64,000 bases of DNA from JAUXJB01 sp965226855 (lineage in GTDB: Bacteria > Myxococcota_A > UBA9160 > SZUA-336). This document shows, piece by piece, positions 17,278 to 27,165 of the stretch (its first letter is position 1; each line of letters starts with the position of its first letter). The notes beneath the pieces were generated by a model. That model was not told where the DNA came from and made no database searches. It saw nothing but the letters and a program-made list of their open reading frames with translations. The DNA is taken from NCBI GenBank assembly GCA_965226855.1, contig CBDDEE010000029.1, forward strand, positions 124,001-188,000, read 5' to 3'. The position numbers and the translations under genes are program-made.

Positions 17278-17855
17278 ATGAAGGCAACGACTACCGCGCT
17301 GATCACCGCTTCTCTCTTTGTACTCACCTCGTGCTACACTGGACCGCAGGTGACGGAGACCGTCATCGAGACGGGGGACGGGGTGTTGATCGTGGATACC
17401 TACACGATCACGGCCACGGTCTCGGCTATCAACCCCAGGACGCGTCAAATTACCTTGGCCCTATCCGACGGAACCGAGACCACCTTCGAGGCGCCCAGAG
17501 AAGCTGTCAACTTCGACCAGATCGCGGTCGGAGACGTTGTCGAGGCCGAGGTCGCCGACGAGGTGGCGGTCTCCCTGATCGAGGAAGGCGCGCCGCCGAG
17601 CGTCGGGGCGGCAGCCGGGATCGCCCTCGCGCCCAAGGGAGAGAAGCCCGCAGTCGTCATGGCCGAGACAGTCGAGGTAACTGCCACGATTCGCGTGGTC
17701 GACCCGGCAGATCGCAAGCTCACGCTCGAGTTCGTGAACTCAGTATGAAGACGGTGAAGGTCGGGAGGGGCACCGATCTCTCGAACGTGGTGCCCGGCGA
17801 GTCCCTCAGGATTCAGCTGACAGAGGCGGTCGCGATCTCCGTGTCTGCGCCCTAG
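17278..17855 (+). pseudogene. Lipoprotein, paralogue of 23107-23721, frameshifted near its end
   Basis: MKATTTALITASLFVLTSC gives a lipoprotein signal with lipobox LTSC. The mature part carries two similar beta repeats, with EAVNFDQIAVGDVVEAEVAD, GAPPSVGAAAGIALAPKG and AETVEVTATIRVVDPADRK. Near 17,742 the frame is lost; the homologous end TDLSNVVPGESLRIQLTEA continues in the next frame to 17855. The paralogue at 23107 has the same motifs in one frame. The two genes flank the three metallo-beta-lactamase genes. Function unknown; probably an envelope protein. Confidence 0.65.
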
Positions 17856-18058
17856 TGTTGACAGCATGCGCAATGCAGCAGAAGCAGGTAGAAGCCGGCC
17901 TCGCGACCGCGGGCCCCCGAACTGCGCGACGTCCGGGTCCTAGAGGGCGAAAAGGCTTACATCGCCGTCACCGCCCGCCACAAGTTCTGAGCGACCGAGG
18001 AGAGCAACGGCTCTAGGCTACTTACATCGACGCCTTCGCGTGAGGAGATTTCGTAACC
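17856..18058. promoter_or_regulatory. Leader region of the intact MBL gene
   Basis: About 200 bp before ATG 18059. GAGGAG lies 12 bases upstream of the start. A promoter is expected here but I cannot point to clear -35 and -10 boxes. Confidence 0.3.
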
Positions 18059-19273
18059 ATGAGACTAGGTGTCACTACAGCGTTTCTCTCTGGTATGGCT
18101 GCTACCGTCGGAGTGATCGTCATGCTCGGGGCTGGAGGCGTTGTGAAGTCGCCCACTGGCGCCGCTCCGGATCGCTACGCGTACTACCCGGGCACCGAAG
18201 AGCTCGGTAAGGATGAGATTCGCCTGATTGCCTGCGGCACGGGATTACCCGCTGCACGGCGTGATCAGGCTGCTACCTGCTTTCTGGCGGAACTCGGCAA
18301 CGGTGAGAAATTTCTGTTCGACGTCGGTACAGGCTCGATGGCTAATGTAGCGGCGCTGATGATCCCTTATGATTTTCTCGACAAGGTGTTTCTGACTCAC
18401 CTGCATACCGATCACTGGGGTGACCTTGCGACAATCTGGGCCGGCGGGTGGACCGCTGGCAGAACCAGGCCGCTGAGGATCTGGGGACCCACGGGGCAAA
18501 CGCATGACATGGGCACCGCGTACGCGATCGAGAATTTCCTCAAGGCCTACAACTGGGATGCGAAGACTAGAAACTTCGTTCTCAGCGCTGAACCGGGGAA
18601 GATCACCGTCAAGGAGTTTGACTACAAGGCCGTGAATGCGGTCGTCTACCAGGAGAACGGCGCGACCATTCGCTCGCTACCGGCCATTCATGCGGGTGAT
18701 GGCCCGGTGAGTTTCATTCTCGAATACGCGGGCCTGAAGGTGGTTATCGGCGGGGACACCTTTCCTAACAAGTGGTACATCGAGTACGCCGTCAACGCCG
18801 ACCTCGCTATTCACGAGACCTTCCTGACCCCACCGGATCTGGTGAGACTCTACGGTCAGTCTCCCGGCCAGGCGATCGCAGTGGGTACACAGATCCACAC
18901 TTCGCCGCAGGCCTTCGGCAAGGTCATGAGCACGATCAAGCCCCGCCACGCGGTGGGCTATCACTTCTTCAACGAGCAGGCCACTCATGACAACATACTC
19001 AGGGGCGTGTTGCAGACCTATACGGGGCCGCTGTCTCTTGCGGTCGACAACATGGTCTGGAACATCACCAAGGATGAGATCAGGGAGCGGATGATCGTGT
19101 CGCCTGATCAGGCGTGGGCGGTCAACGGGCCGAACAGGCCACCGAGACCACCGACCAGGGGCACCATTCCGGATCCAATCTCCGACTTCATCAAGGCCGG
19201 CAGGTGGCAGCCGGCGGAAGAAGCACAGGCTCCGATGGTCAACAAGTTCAAGAAGGAGAACGATCTTCAATAG
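18059..19273 (+). CDS. Exported metallo-beta-lactamase-fold hydrolase, copy 1 (intact)
   Basis: 404 residues with an N-terminal hydrophobic signal (about 7-29). The MBL fold is seen in order: YYPGTEELGKDEIRLIACGT, then metal motif HLHTDHWGD (114-122), IHAGDGPVSF with a probable third ligand His211, GGDTFPN (231-237) and PRHAVGYHFF with a further His. Databases hold many such proteins, some named after the guanitoxin-cluster hydrolase GntH; that name should not be transferred without the other cluster genes, which are absent. The substrate is unknown. Two broken paralogues follow on the other strand. Confidence 0.88.
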   Translation: MRLGVTTAFLSGMAATVGVIVMLGAGGVVKSPTGAAPDRYAYYPGTEELGKDEIRLIACGTGLPAARRDQAATCFLAELGNGEKFLFDVGTGSMANVAALMIPYDFLDKVFLTHLHTDHWGDLATIWAGGWTAGRTRPLRIWGPTGQTHDMGTAYAIENFLKAYNWDAKTRNFVLSAEPGKITVKEFDYKAVNAVVYQENGATIRSLPAIHAGDGPVSFILEYAGLKVVIGGDTFPNKWYIEYAVNADLAIHETFLTPPDLVRLYGQSPGQAIAVGTQIHTSPQAFGKVMSTIKPRHAVGYHFFNEQATHDNILRGVLQTYTGPLSLAVDNMVWNITKDEIRERMIVSPDQAWAVNGPNRPPRPPTRGTIPDPISDFIKAGRWQPAEEAQAPMVNKFKKENDLQ

Positions 19274-19433
19274 GCGCGTGCCGGTCGCATCCAGTCTTCA
19301 TTCTTGGCTGCATCCCTCTCTTCTACTCCCACTGGCACATCTGAAGAGGGCGCGAACATAGGAGTCCTTGAGGGGAGTTCCGCCAAGCGTGCAGACCACG
19401 CGGTGACGACCGTCGAGGCCGGACCCCCTGCTC

Positions 19434-20695
19434 CTACTGAAGGCTCTGGATCATCTGTTCGAGCTGTTCCTTGCTGAGGAACGGAATTGCAGTCAGGGAC
19501 GGTCTCACGTTCAGTCCGTACTCCTCGTTGTACTTCGCGATCACCTCGTTCGTAACGGCCGCTGATTCTGGCTCTACACCCATCAGACTGAAGCGTGTCC
19601 ACTGGTACGGGTTTGGCGGTGGAATCTTTGCCCGCTGAACTGGTGCCGCCACCGACTCGTGGTTCGGCATGGCCATGCGCGTGCGGATCCTGTCCTTCGT
19701 CACGTTCCAGACCATGAAGTCGACCGCCAGATCCATCGGCCCGTCATAGACCTGTCGAACTGCTTCGTAGACAGCCGGTGCCGTGTCGAAGTCGTTCTGG
19801 AGGTGATAGCAGACGGCTCGTCGCGGTTCGGTGATCGCCATGATCTTGCCGAACGCAGCCGCGGTGGTGTGACCCTGCGTACCAACGAATACGGCTTCCT
19901 GGGGGGTGAACCCCAGCTTCGATGCGAACAGAGCGGGCGGCGGGAAACACTCATGAATCGATAGATCCATTCCTTTCGTATGCTCCGCCCACCAGATGTT
20001 GGGCAGCGTGTCGCTCGAGTACGCCAAGCTCAGGCCGTTCCACTCCAGGATGGAGCTGACGGACTGATCGCCATCCAGTCAAACTCGACCACCTTGAGCT
20101 CCAGGCCGCGCGGGTCGACCGCACCGCCGCGACTGGCAAGCTCCCAGGCCCACATCTCCTTCATCTTCTGCGCCCAGACTTCCGTGCCCCACTCCGGCTT
20201 CACGCCACTGGGACCGTAGATCGTGAGCGGCGTGAGGCGGTTGTTGACGGGACCGGTCGCGTAGAAGGCAGGAAAGTCACCCGCGTGGTCTAGATGCAGG
20301 TGACCGAGGAAGACCTTGTTCAGCTGATCCAGCGGGATTCCCAAGGCACTGATCCGCTCGAAGGAGCCCTCTCCCATGTCGAAGATGAACTTGTCGCCGT
20401 TCCCAAGCTCGACTAGGAAGCAGCCCGCGGCCTGCTTCAGTCGAGGTAACGGCATGCCGGTGCCACACGCGATGACGCGCATCTCGTTCGGCGCCAACTC
20501 TTCCGTCCCCGGATAGTAGACGTCGCGCTCTGGGTACGGCTTCGTCGGCGACCACTCGCTCGGGCCAGTGTGTTCAGCTGCTTGGCTCTCTTTGAGGCGA
20601 ACATCGACGTCCAGAGTTGTGAACGCCAAGATCGTCAGCCCCACGATCAGACTGACACCGAACAGACTCGACCACACACGGAATCTCGTCATCAC
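19434..20695 (-). pseudogene. Exported metallo-beta-lactamase-fold hydrolase, copy 2 (deletion and frameshift)
   Basis: The N-terminal frame (20695 to about 20080) encodes a membrane/signal segment, YYPGTEELAPNEMRVIACGT and the metal motif HLHLDHAGD. It then leaves frame; the rest (SILEWNGLSLAYSSDTLPN to the end at 19434) continues in another frame. Compared with copy 1, about 21 residues between the EFD strand and the SFILEW strand are missing, including the IHAGDGP segment with the third metal ligand. One deletion of roughly 64 or 65 bp would explain both the loss and the frame change. Inactive as written. Confidence 0.82.
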
Positions 20696-20865
20696 CAGAC
20701 CTCCCGTTACTTCGAGTTGGACACAGGCGGCTACGAACTTTCATACCACGACTGCGTTTCGGAGAAAGCTTCAACGGGCCATCGTAGTTCAGGCAGTATG
20801 CACACTGTATGCACGGCAGGCGAGCGGATGGAGGCCCGGACCACGCCGGTTCATCTCTGCCTCGC

Positions 20866-22169
20866 TTAGTTCGTCAGCCCGTGCTTCTTGCGGAATTCCT
20901 TGAACGCCTCGTCCTCGATATCCGAGACATCCCACCGACCGTCGAGGATGAACTGCGTTTCCTGCGGCGGGAACTTCTTGTCGGGCATCGGCGGCCGAGT
21001 GGGCCCGGCGACGTCCCAGGCGTCGTCTGCGCTCACGGCCATGCGCTCGCGGATGCCGTCACGCGTGATGTTCCAGACCATCATGTCGTCGGCCATGGAC
21101 AGAGGGCCGTCGTAGGTCAGGCGAATGGCATCGTAGATTGCGTAGCGCGTCTTCTCCTCGTTGAAGAAGTGATACGCCACGGCGTGGCGCGGCTTCAGCG
21201 TGCTCATGATCTTGCCGAAGGCCTGGGCTGAGGTGTGATGTCGGTCTGCATCATCATGGAGCGCTGGGCGGGCATCCCATAGAACTCCATGAGCTGTTCC
21301 GGCGTGAGCATGCACTCGTAGATGATGAAGTCGGCGTCTTTCGCGTGCTCCATGAACCACACGTTCGGAGCCGTGTCGCCCGCGTAGATGACCTTGTAGC
21401 CGTTCCAATCCAGGATGAAGCTGACCGGTCCATCCCCGGCATGGATGGCCGGGATCGAGCGGACAATGACACCGTTCTCGTCGTAGATGACCTCGTTGAT
21501 GCCTTTGTAGTCGAACTCGTGGACCTTGATCGAGCCGGGGACCGAGTTGATTTTTACGGCGCGCGTGACGTAGTCCCAGTTGAATGCCGCCATGAAACCC
21601 TTAATGGCGTGGGCCGTACCCATGTCCTCGCGCGCGCCACTTGGGCCCCAAACCTTGAGCGGCCCGGTGCGCCCTCCCGTCCATCCGCCCGCCCACATGC
21701 CGTTCAGATCCCCCCAGTGGTCGGTGTGCAGGTGGCTCAGGAATATCTTGTCGAGGAAATCGGCCGGGATGTTCAACGCCATGATGTTGCGCATCGAACC
21801 AGAGCCGATGTCGAACACGAACTTGTCGCCGTTGCCAAGCTCGACCACAAAGCAGGCTGCGCCCTGCCCGCGCCTGGCGGCCGGCATACCGGTGCCGCAA
21901 GCAATGACGCGAATCTCGTCCTCGGCGAGGGCCTCGCTGCCCGGATAGTAAACGTACGGATCCGAGACCGTTCCGTTCGGATCAGTCATGCGGGCACGGC
22001 GCGACGTCGCCTGCTGCGCCCACGCGGGCGCCACGCCGACGACCGACTCGGCGACGTCTGCGAGGACTTCACCCACCGTGGCGGGCGCGCGGACGAGCAT
22101 CACGGAGCCCACCAGGGCGAGGCATCCGATCAGCACTGTGATTGCGGCGCGCGGGCTAAAACGCTTCAT
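20866..22169 (-). pseudogene. Exported metallo-beta-lactamase-fold hydrolase, copy 3 (frameshifted)
   Basis: Starts at ATG 22169 (GGAGGGA upstream) with signal MKRFSPRAAITVLIG. It then has YYPGSEALAEDEIRVIACGT, HLHTDHWGD, IHAGDGPVSFILDW and AGDTAPN. After MMMQTDI the frame is lost: one C seems missing from the expected ATCCACACC near 21,238. The homologous end HTSAQAFGKIMSTLKPRHAV runs in the next frame to 20866. All metal motifs are present, so a single base restores a full protein of about 434 residues. This may be a sequencing error. Confidence 0.82.
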
Positions 22170-22571
22170 GATCTCCCTCCGTGATAGGCAACCTTCGGCC
22201 ATGCTCGCGTCTTCGGCTCCAAAAGGTCAAGCGCCGGTCTTCTCTGTCCGATCGACACGAGTGGCTGACCTCTGCGCGGCGTTGCGTGGTCGTTCCTACG
22301 AAGTTCTCGCCCGCTGGCTTGATCGCGGACCACACCACAGGCCTCACTTGTGGGTCAACTCCCTAGTAGTTTTGACAGGGTCGAATCCCCCCAAGGGCCG
22401 CTGCGTAGTTTAGTCAGCCAGGCGAATTCTCCTGCTCGAACCCACCGACATTCAGGAGCTTGCGCTCCAACGAGGCGAAGCGGTAGGAGTCTCGCTTGCA
22501 GGAGCGTCGGTCTCCCGTCCGGTCCGCTCGCTCCGGACGGTCAAACGCACTAGAGCGCCTAGAGAGCTGAC
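22170..22571. other. Intergenic region, no gene seen
   Basis: About 400 bp upstream of MBL copy 3 and before the scrambled IS-A relic. It holds a short hairpin-like stretch near 22,515-22,540 (GTCCGG...CCGGAC). I see no gene. Confidence 0.4.
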
Positions 22572-23030
22572 GGCGTTAAACGGCCAGAATCAACTCAGGC
22601 CACTCGTGAACTCTGAGTTGGATTCTTGGTGAACACCGGCCTGTCGTGTCGAATCATGTCGATGATGAGGTCGTGCGGACCTGCTAGACGTATTCACGTT
22701 CCTCGTTCTCGGTGAGAGAATTGAAGGAAGCGTCCGCGGTCCGTCGTCGACGCATGCGTCCTGGTTGCTCCGCTTCTCGCCCGGAAGTTGACCCGTCGGG
22801 TTGCCCGGGTCGTCATCGTCCTTCCGCTTCTCGTCCTTGCGCACGAGAGCTCTTCTGGCTCGTTAAACGGCCTCGAATCAGCGTCCCGTCCACTCGTGAA
22901 GTGCTCCGATGACACCAACCCCTGACTCGCCTGCGCCAGCACGGCGATCGAAGAAGTCGTGGGATCTCGCCCTAGCACGTATTCACGTTCCTCGATTCTT
23001 GGTGAATACCGTGGCGCTGAACACCTCGTG
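22572..23030 (-). repeat. Scrambled relic of IS-A (IS5 family) transposase
   Basis: From about 22,735 the sequence follows the IS-A transposase gene (same strand direction as copies 1 and 2), with small insertions and deletions every 10-30 bases. Motifs such as GACGCATGCGTC, TTGCCCGGGTCGTCATCGTC and GTGCTCCGATGACACCAACC are recognisable. Private variants absent from the intact copies, for example GTTAAACGGCC and CGTATTCACGTTCCTCG, occur twice in the same orientation (22,574 and 22,862; 22,687 and 22,979), so the relic has been partly duplicated. Confidence 0.7.
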
Positions 23031-23106
23031 GGCACTCGGGAAGGTATTGCGGCTTCTATCGAAACATGGGTGGTGCTGCCACAGCCCTACATCGCAGGAG
23101 AGCAAC

Positions 23107-23721
23107 GTGACGAACCAGCCGAGGTCGCTTCTGGTCCTCCTCTGCTCAGGACTGGCCCTGTCGCTGGCCAGCGCGTGCCAGTCTTATCCCCAGGTGCAGA
23201 CCACAGTCCACGAAGGGCCGGGGAGGACGGTCGTAGTCGAGACCATCGAGGCCCAGGCCACCGTAGTCGCCATCGATGCCACCCGGCGCACGCTGACGCT
23301 GGATTTCCAGTGGGGCGAGAGGGAGACCTTCAAAGTCCATGAGGAGGCCGTCAACTTCGAGCAGATCCGGGTTGGAGACATCGTCCACACCCTCCTGATC
23401 GAGGAGACGGCGGTCTCCCTCGTGTCGGGCGGGGCTCCACCCAGCGTCGGCGCGGCAGCGGCTGTAGCCCTCGCCCCGGAAGGAGAGAGGCCCGGAGTCG
23501 TGATGGCCAATACGGTGGTAGTCACGGGTACAGTCGTTGCCATCGACGGCCACGCGCACACAGTGACTCTCCAGTTCGTAGACGGTCGGACCGAGGAATT
23601 CAACGTTCCCAAGCACCGAGACCTCTCGAACGTGGGCCTCGGCGACTCTGTTCGACTTCAGCTCACGGAGGCGCTCGCGATCTCTGTCGTCAGGCCCTCG
23701 ACCGGAGCAGCGGGCTCGTAA
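23107..23721 (+). CDS. Lipoprotein, paralogue of 17278-17855
   Basis: 204 residues. GTG 23107 follows AGGAGA by 6 bases and opens a signal peptide with lipobox LASAC. The body has two related beta modules: VVETIEAQATVVAIDATRRT ... EEAVNFEQIRVGDIV, and VVVTGTVVAIDGHAHTVTLQ ... HRDLSNVGLGDSVRLQLTEA, with GGAPPSVGAAAAVALAPEGE between them. The same layout is in the copy at 17278. Function unknown; possibly an outer-membrane or periplasmic structural protein. Confidence 0.72.
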   Translation: MTNQPRSLLVLLCSGLALSLASACQSYPQVQTTVHEGPGRTVVVETIEAQATVVAIDATRRTLTLDFQWGERETFKVHEEAVNFEQIRVGDIVHTLLIEETAVSLVSGGAPPSVGAAAAVALAPEGERPGVVMANTVVVTGTVVAIDGHAHTVTLQFVDGRTEEFNVPKHRDLSNVGLGDSVRLQLTEALAISVVRPSTGAAGS

Positions 23722-24099
23722 CGAGAACCGCGAAGGCCCTATCAGCAGTGGAAGAATCCCTGCCGCCGGGAGTCATTCGCACCGCACCCGGTACTCGGCG
23801 AGGATCTCGAGCACCATGGTTGCAAGCTACTTCGACGACTCCCAGAGCCACGTGAACCAGCAGGTCAGTTCCGCCGAAGTGCGGTGAAGCATTCTCTAGC
23901 TTCGCAGCGTACCGCACGGTTTGGCGAGAACCCCTCGGAGACCGGGCGCAAAGCTGGATCGCTGGTCCGGCGGTTCCCCTGACTATGTCAACTTCCCGCG
24001 CGGCCCCGCGTGCGCGTGAATTGCCCCTGGTGCCCGGCGTCGCCCTGAGCTAGCACTTCGCCCATCGAGCCCCCGGGAAAATAGCGGAGGAGCGCGAGG
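23722..24099. other. Intergenic region, no gene seen
   Basis: About 380 bp between the lipoprotein and the symporter fusion. No gene, repeat or RNA is convincing. The true start of the symporter may lie in its last 30 bases. Confidence 0.35.
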
Positions 24100-26239
24100 A
24101 TTAGTCTCGCCACACAAGTTCTGTTCGGCCTGGCGGCCGGGATCGTCGTCGGGGCATTCCTGGGCGAGCTTATCGCCCCGGTCGGTATCGCCGGCCAGGT
24201 ATTCATTCTACTGCTCCAGATGACGGTTCTACCGTACGTCGTCGTCTCCCTGGTGACGGGACTCGGAAGTCTGACCGCCAGGGAGGCCGTGGAGCTTGCT
24301 CGCCGCGCCGGCGGCTTTCTCTTGCTGCTCTGGGGCATCGCGCTCACGAGTGTCCTGCTCTTCTCGCTCGTCATCCCCGACTGGACGTCGGCCTCGTTCT
24401 TCAGCAGTACGATGGTCGAGCAACCACCGGCGTTCGACTTCCTGCAACTCTTCATACCCGCGAATCCGTTCGAGTCGCTTGCCAACAACACCGTGCCCGC
24501 GGTGGTGGTCTTCAGCATCGCGCTCGGGATCGCCCTGATCGGGATCGAGAATACGGGTCCCCTGGTGCGCTCCCTGTCCCTGATTGCTGACGCACTGGGC
24601 CGAATCACCGGCTTCGTCGTTCGGCTCGCCCCGATCGGCGTGTTCGCCATCGCCGCGGAGGCGGCCGGGGACCATGGACCTGGAGCAGATCCGGGGCCTC
24701 CAGGTCTACGCGGCGGGCTACATCGCGCTCGCTCTGTTCCTGAGCTTGTGGGTGCTCCCCGGACTCGTGACGAGCCTCACCCAGTTTCGCTACCGCGAAG
24801 TGGTGGGGATGAGCCGCGATGCCCTCGTGACGGCCTTCGCCACCGGCAGCGTGTTCATCGTGTTGTCCATGCTTGCCGAGAAGAGCAAAGAGCTGATCAA
24901 GCTCTACGCAGAGAACGCGGAGGAAGGCGCAAGGCTGGCCGGGGTCGTCGTTCCGACATCGTTCTCGGTGCCGAGCTGTGGGAAGCTTCTGCCGCTCTGC
25001 TTCATCCTCTTTGCCGGATGGCTGTCTGGCTTCCCCATCTCCGTGACGGAGTACCCCACCCTGGTCTCCGCGGGCATCTTCACGTTCTTCGGGCACACAT
25101 TCGTTGCCGTTCCTTTCCTGCTCGACATGTTCCGGGTCCCTGCCGACATGTTTCAGCTCTTCGTCGTTGCGGACAGCATTTTCGGGCGCTTCGGGACTCT
25201 TCTCGCGGCGATGCACATCCTCTCGTTGAGTCTCCTCTCGGCCAGCGGCGCCGCCGGCCTCATCCGCTTCGACTGGACACGTATCGGCCGCTACGTCGCG
25301 ATCACCGCCGTGTCCGGGATCACGTTGCTTCTCGGAATCCGTGTCGGATTCGAAACGTTGGGCCATCAGTACCAGGGTTATCAACGCTTCATCGAACGGG
25401 GACTGCTCGATGAAGGCGTCCCGGTCCGGATCCTAGAGTCCGTGCCCGAGGTCGGTGCAACGAACGTTTCGGGCCCAGCATTGACTCGCATCCGAGAGCG
25501 CGGGGTCCTGCGGATCGGATATCTCGCGGACCTGCTGCCGTTCGCATTCCAGAACGACGCGGGGCATCTGGTCGGCTTCGATGTGGAGCTGATGCACCAC
25601 CTGGCGCGCGATCTCGGAGTTCGGCTCGAGTTTGTCAAGGTCGAGACCGCGGACGTGGCGCCTCTCCTGGCTTCCGGGGCGATCGATCTCTCTACCGGGC
25701 TCGCCGTCACCCCCGAGCGGATGGAGCAGCTCACCTTATCGAAGCCGTATCTCGACCAGACTCTTGCCTTCGTGGTCGAGGATCACCGACGTGAGGAGTT
25801 CGGAAGTCGAGCCGCGTTGAAGGAGCTAACGGCGCTTCGGCTCGCGGTACTGGGTTCGCCGTATTACGTCCGGAAGATCCGCAACTATCTCCCCCAGGCG
25901 GAGATCATCGAGATCGACTCGCCGCGTGCGTTCTTCCAGGGAAAAGTGGAGGGGGTGGACGCCCTCGTGTACACAGCAGAGGCGGGATCGGCCTGGAGCC
26001 TCATCTATCCCAGGTTCGCGGTCGCGGTACCTCAGCCCGACGTGCTCCGCGTCCCGATCGCCTTCCCGGTTGCTTTCGGGGACGGTGAGATGACGCGCTT
26101 CCTGAACCGTTGGATTGATCTCAAGGAGCGCGACGGGACCAGCGACCGGCTCTTCGACCACTGGATCCGCGGTAGCACAGAGGAGACGCGCACGCCGCGC
26201 TGGTCGGTGATTCGCGACGTGCTGGGCTGGGTGGACTAG
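24100..26239 (+). pseudogene. Dicarboxylate/cation symporter fused to a family 3 solute-binding domain, one frameshift
   Basis: The N-terminal two thirds is a DAACS-type symporter: several membrane helices, the LPYVVVSLVTGLGSL and PAVVVFSIALGIALIGIEN helices, then SFSVPSCGKLLPLCFILFAG and the SPAxGxxG-like C-terminal region. From about 25,490 a periplasmic binding domain (SBP_bac_3) follows: RIRERGVLRIGYLADLLPFA, GFDVELMHHLARDLGVRLEF, VTPERMEQLTLSKPYLDQT. The frame changes at about 24,667, where GGGG replaces the GGG needed to link AIAAEAAG to TMDLEQIRGLQ. No normal start codon is visible; the frame is open from 24,085. Probably a transporter with its own ligand-capture domain. Confidence 0.82.
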
Positions 26240-26392
26240 GGATCGCGAGCTGGTTTCGTACGTTCCCGTTCAGTTTCACAGAGTGTAAATCGTCGCAGCC
26301 GTCGAAAACGCGGCTGTCGAGTAGCCCGGGGCAGTGCCCACCCTGGTCCCTCTCCAGATCCGGACAAGGAGATCTCCACCATCCGGCTCCTG

Positions 26393-26432
26393 TGGAGCTG
26401 AGGGGGTCGAACCCCCGACCTCTGAATGCGAG
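26393..26432 (-). other. tRNA-like 3' end fragment (tRNA-Ala-like)
   Basis: On the minus strand the sequence reads the 3' side of an anticodon arm, GAGGTC, a perfect T-arm (GGGGGTTCGACCCCC) and an acceptor-like AGCTCCA. The 5' half of a tRNA does not precede it. Such 3' remnants mark places where integrating elements recombined. Not a functional tRNA. Confidence 0.45.
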
Positions 26433-26473
26433 CCTCGAAGTGTGAGTACACTACTGGCCCAGGAGGATCGTCG

Positions 26474-27076
26474 ATGCGCACTCCGTGGTCGCTTCTCGCT
26501 CTGGTCGCTCTCTGTCTGTTCGTCGGCTGCTCGACGACCAAGATCGTCGATAGCTGGACAGCCCCGGGCCTCGTAGCGTCGGACCTCTCGTTCGAACACG
26601 TCGTCGCGATCGCCGCATTGCCGGACGAGCTGCGGCAACGAATCGTCGAGGACGCGATCGCGGGGTCGACAACCCGCACGAAGGTGACGCCGGCCTACAC
26701 CCTGCTGAGCCAGGCGGACCGGGCGGACGTCAAACGCCTGCGCGCGGTCCTGGAGAGGCACGGTATCGACGGCGCCATCACCCTGAGTCTCGTCCGCGTC
26801 GAAGACAAGACGAGATACGTCCCCGGTATGACCCGCACGGTCCCTGGCGGCTACTACGGCTATTACGGCGGTATGGGCACCGTCGTCCAGGAGCCCGGTC
26901 ACTACCGCACGGACACCCACGTGATCGTGGAGACGAGCCTCTACGATCTAGCCGAGGGCAAGCTCCTCTGGGCTGTGGTGAGTAGTACGCTTAACCCCGA
27001 CAGCGCGGACGAGGTGATTGAGGGCATCGCGAAGGCTGCCAACGAGGACCTGCGGAACCGGGGCCTCATCCCTTAG
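26474..27076 (+). CDS. Lipoprotein, DUF4136-like
   Basis: 200 residues. ATG 26474 follows AGGAGGAT by 6 bases; MRTPWSLLALVALCLFVGC provides a lipobox (FVGC). The body begins TTKIVDSWTAPGL, has a Tyr/Gly-rich loop (GGYYGYYGGMGT, about 120) and ends DSADEVIEGIAKAANEDLRN, the typical C-terminal helix of these lipoproteins. A distant relative is at 7073. Function unknown. Confidence 0.72.
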   Translation: MRTPWSLLALVALCLFVGCSTTKIVDSWTAPGLVASDLSFEHVVAIAALPDELRQRIVEDAIAGSTTRTKVTPAYTLLSQADRADVKRLRAVLERHGIDGAITLSLVRVEDKTRYVPGMTRTVPGGYYGYYGGMGTVVQEPGHYRTDTHVIVETSLYDLAEGKLLWAVVSSTLNPDSADEVIEGIAKAANEDLRNRGLIP

Positions 27077-27165
27077 CCCGTACCGGGCCGGCAACTACTC
27101 GGTTTTGCCGAGCACTGATCTCGCCCGCGCACGCGGTGAGTCGGTGCAGCGGCGTGAAGCCTCAG

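Noticed and set aside
18059..19273. Guanitoxin biosynthesis cluster
   Set aside because: Only the MBL hydrolase resembles a cluster protein; none of the other biosynthetic genes are present.
22366..22400. tRNA-like GGGTCGAATCCCCCC
   Set aside because: Too short and unpaired to support a tRNA fragment.
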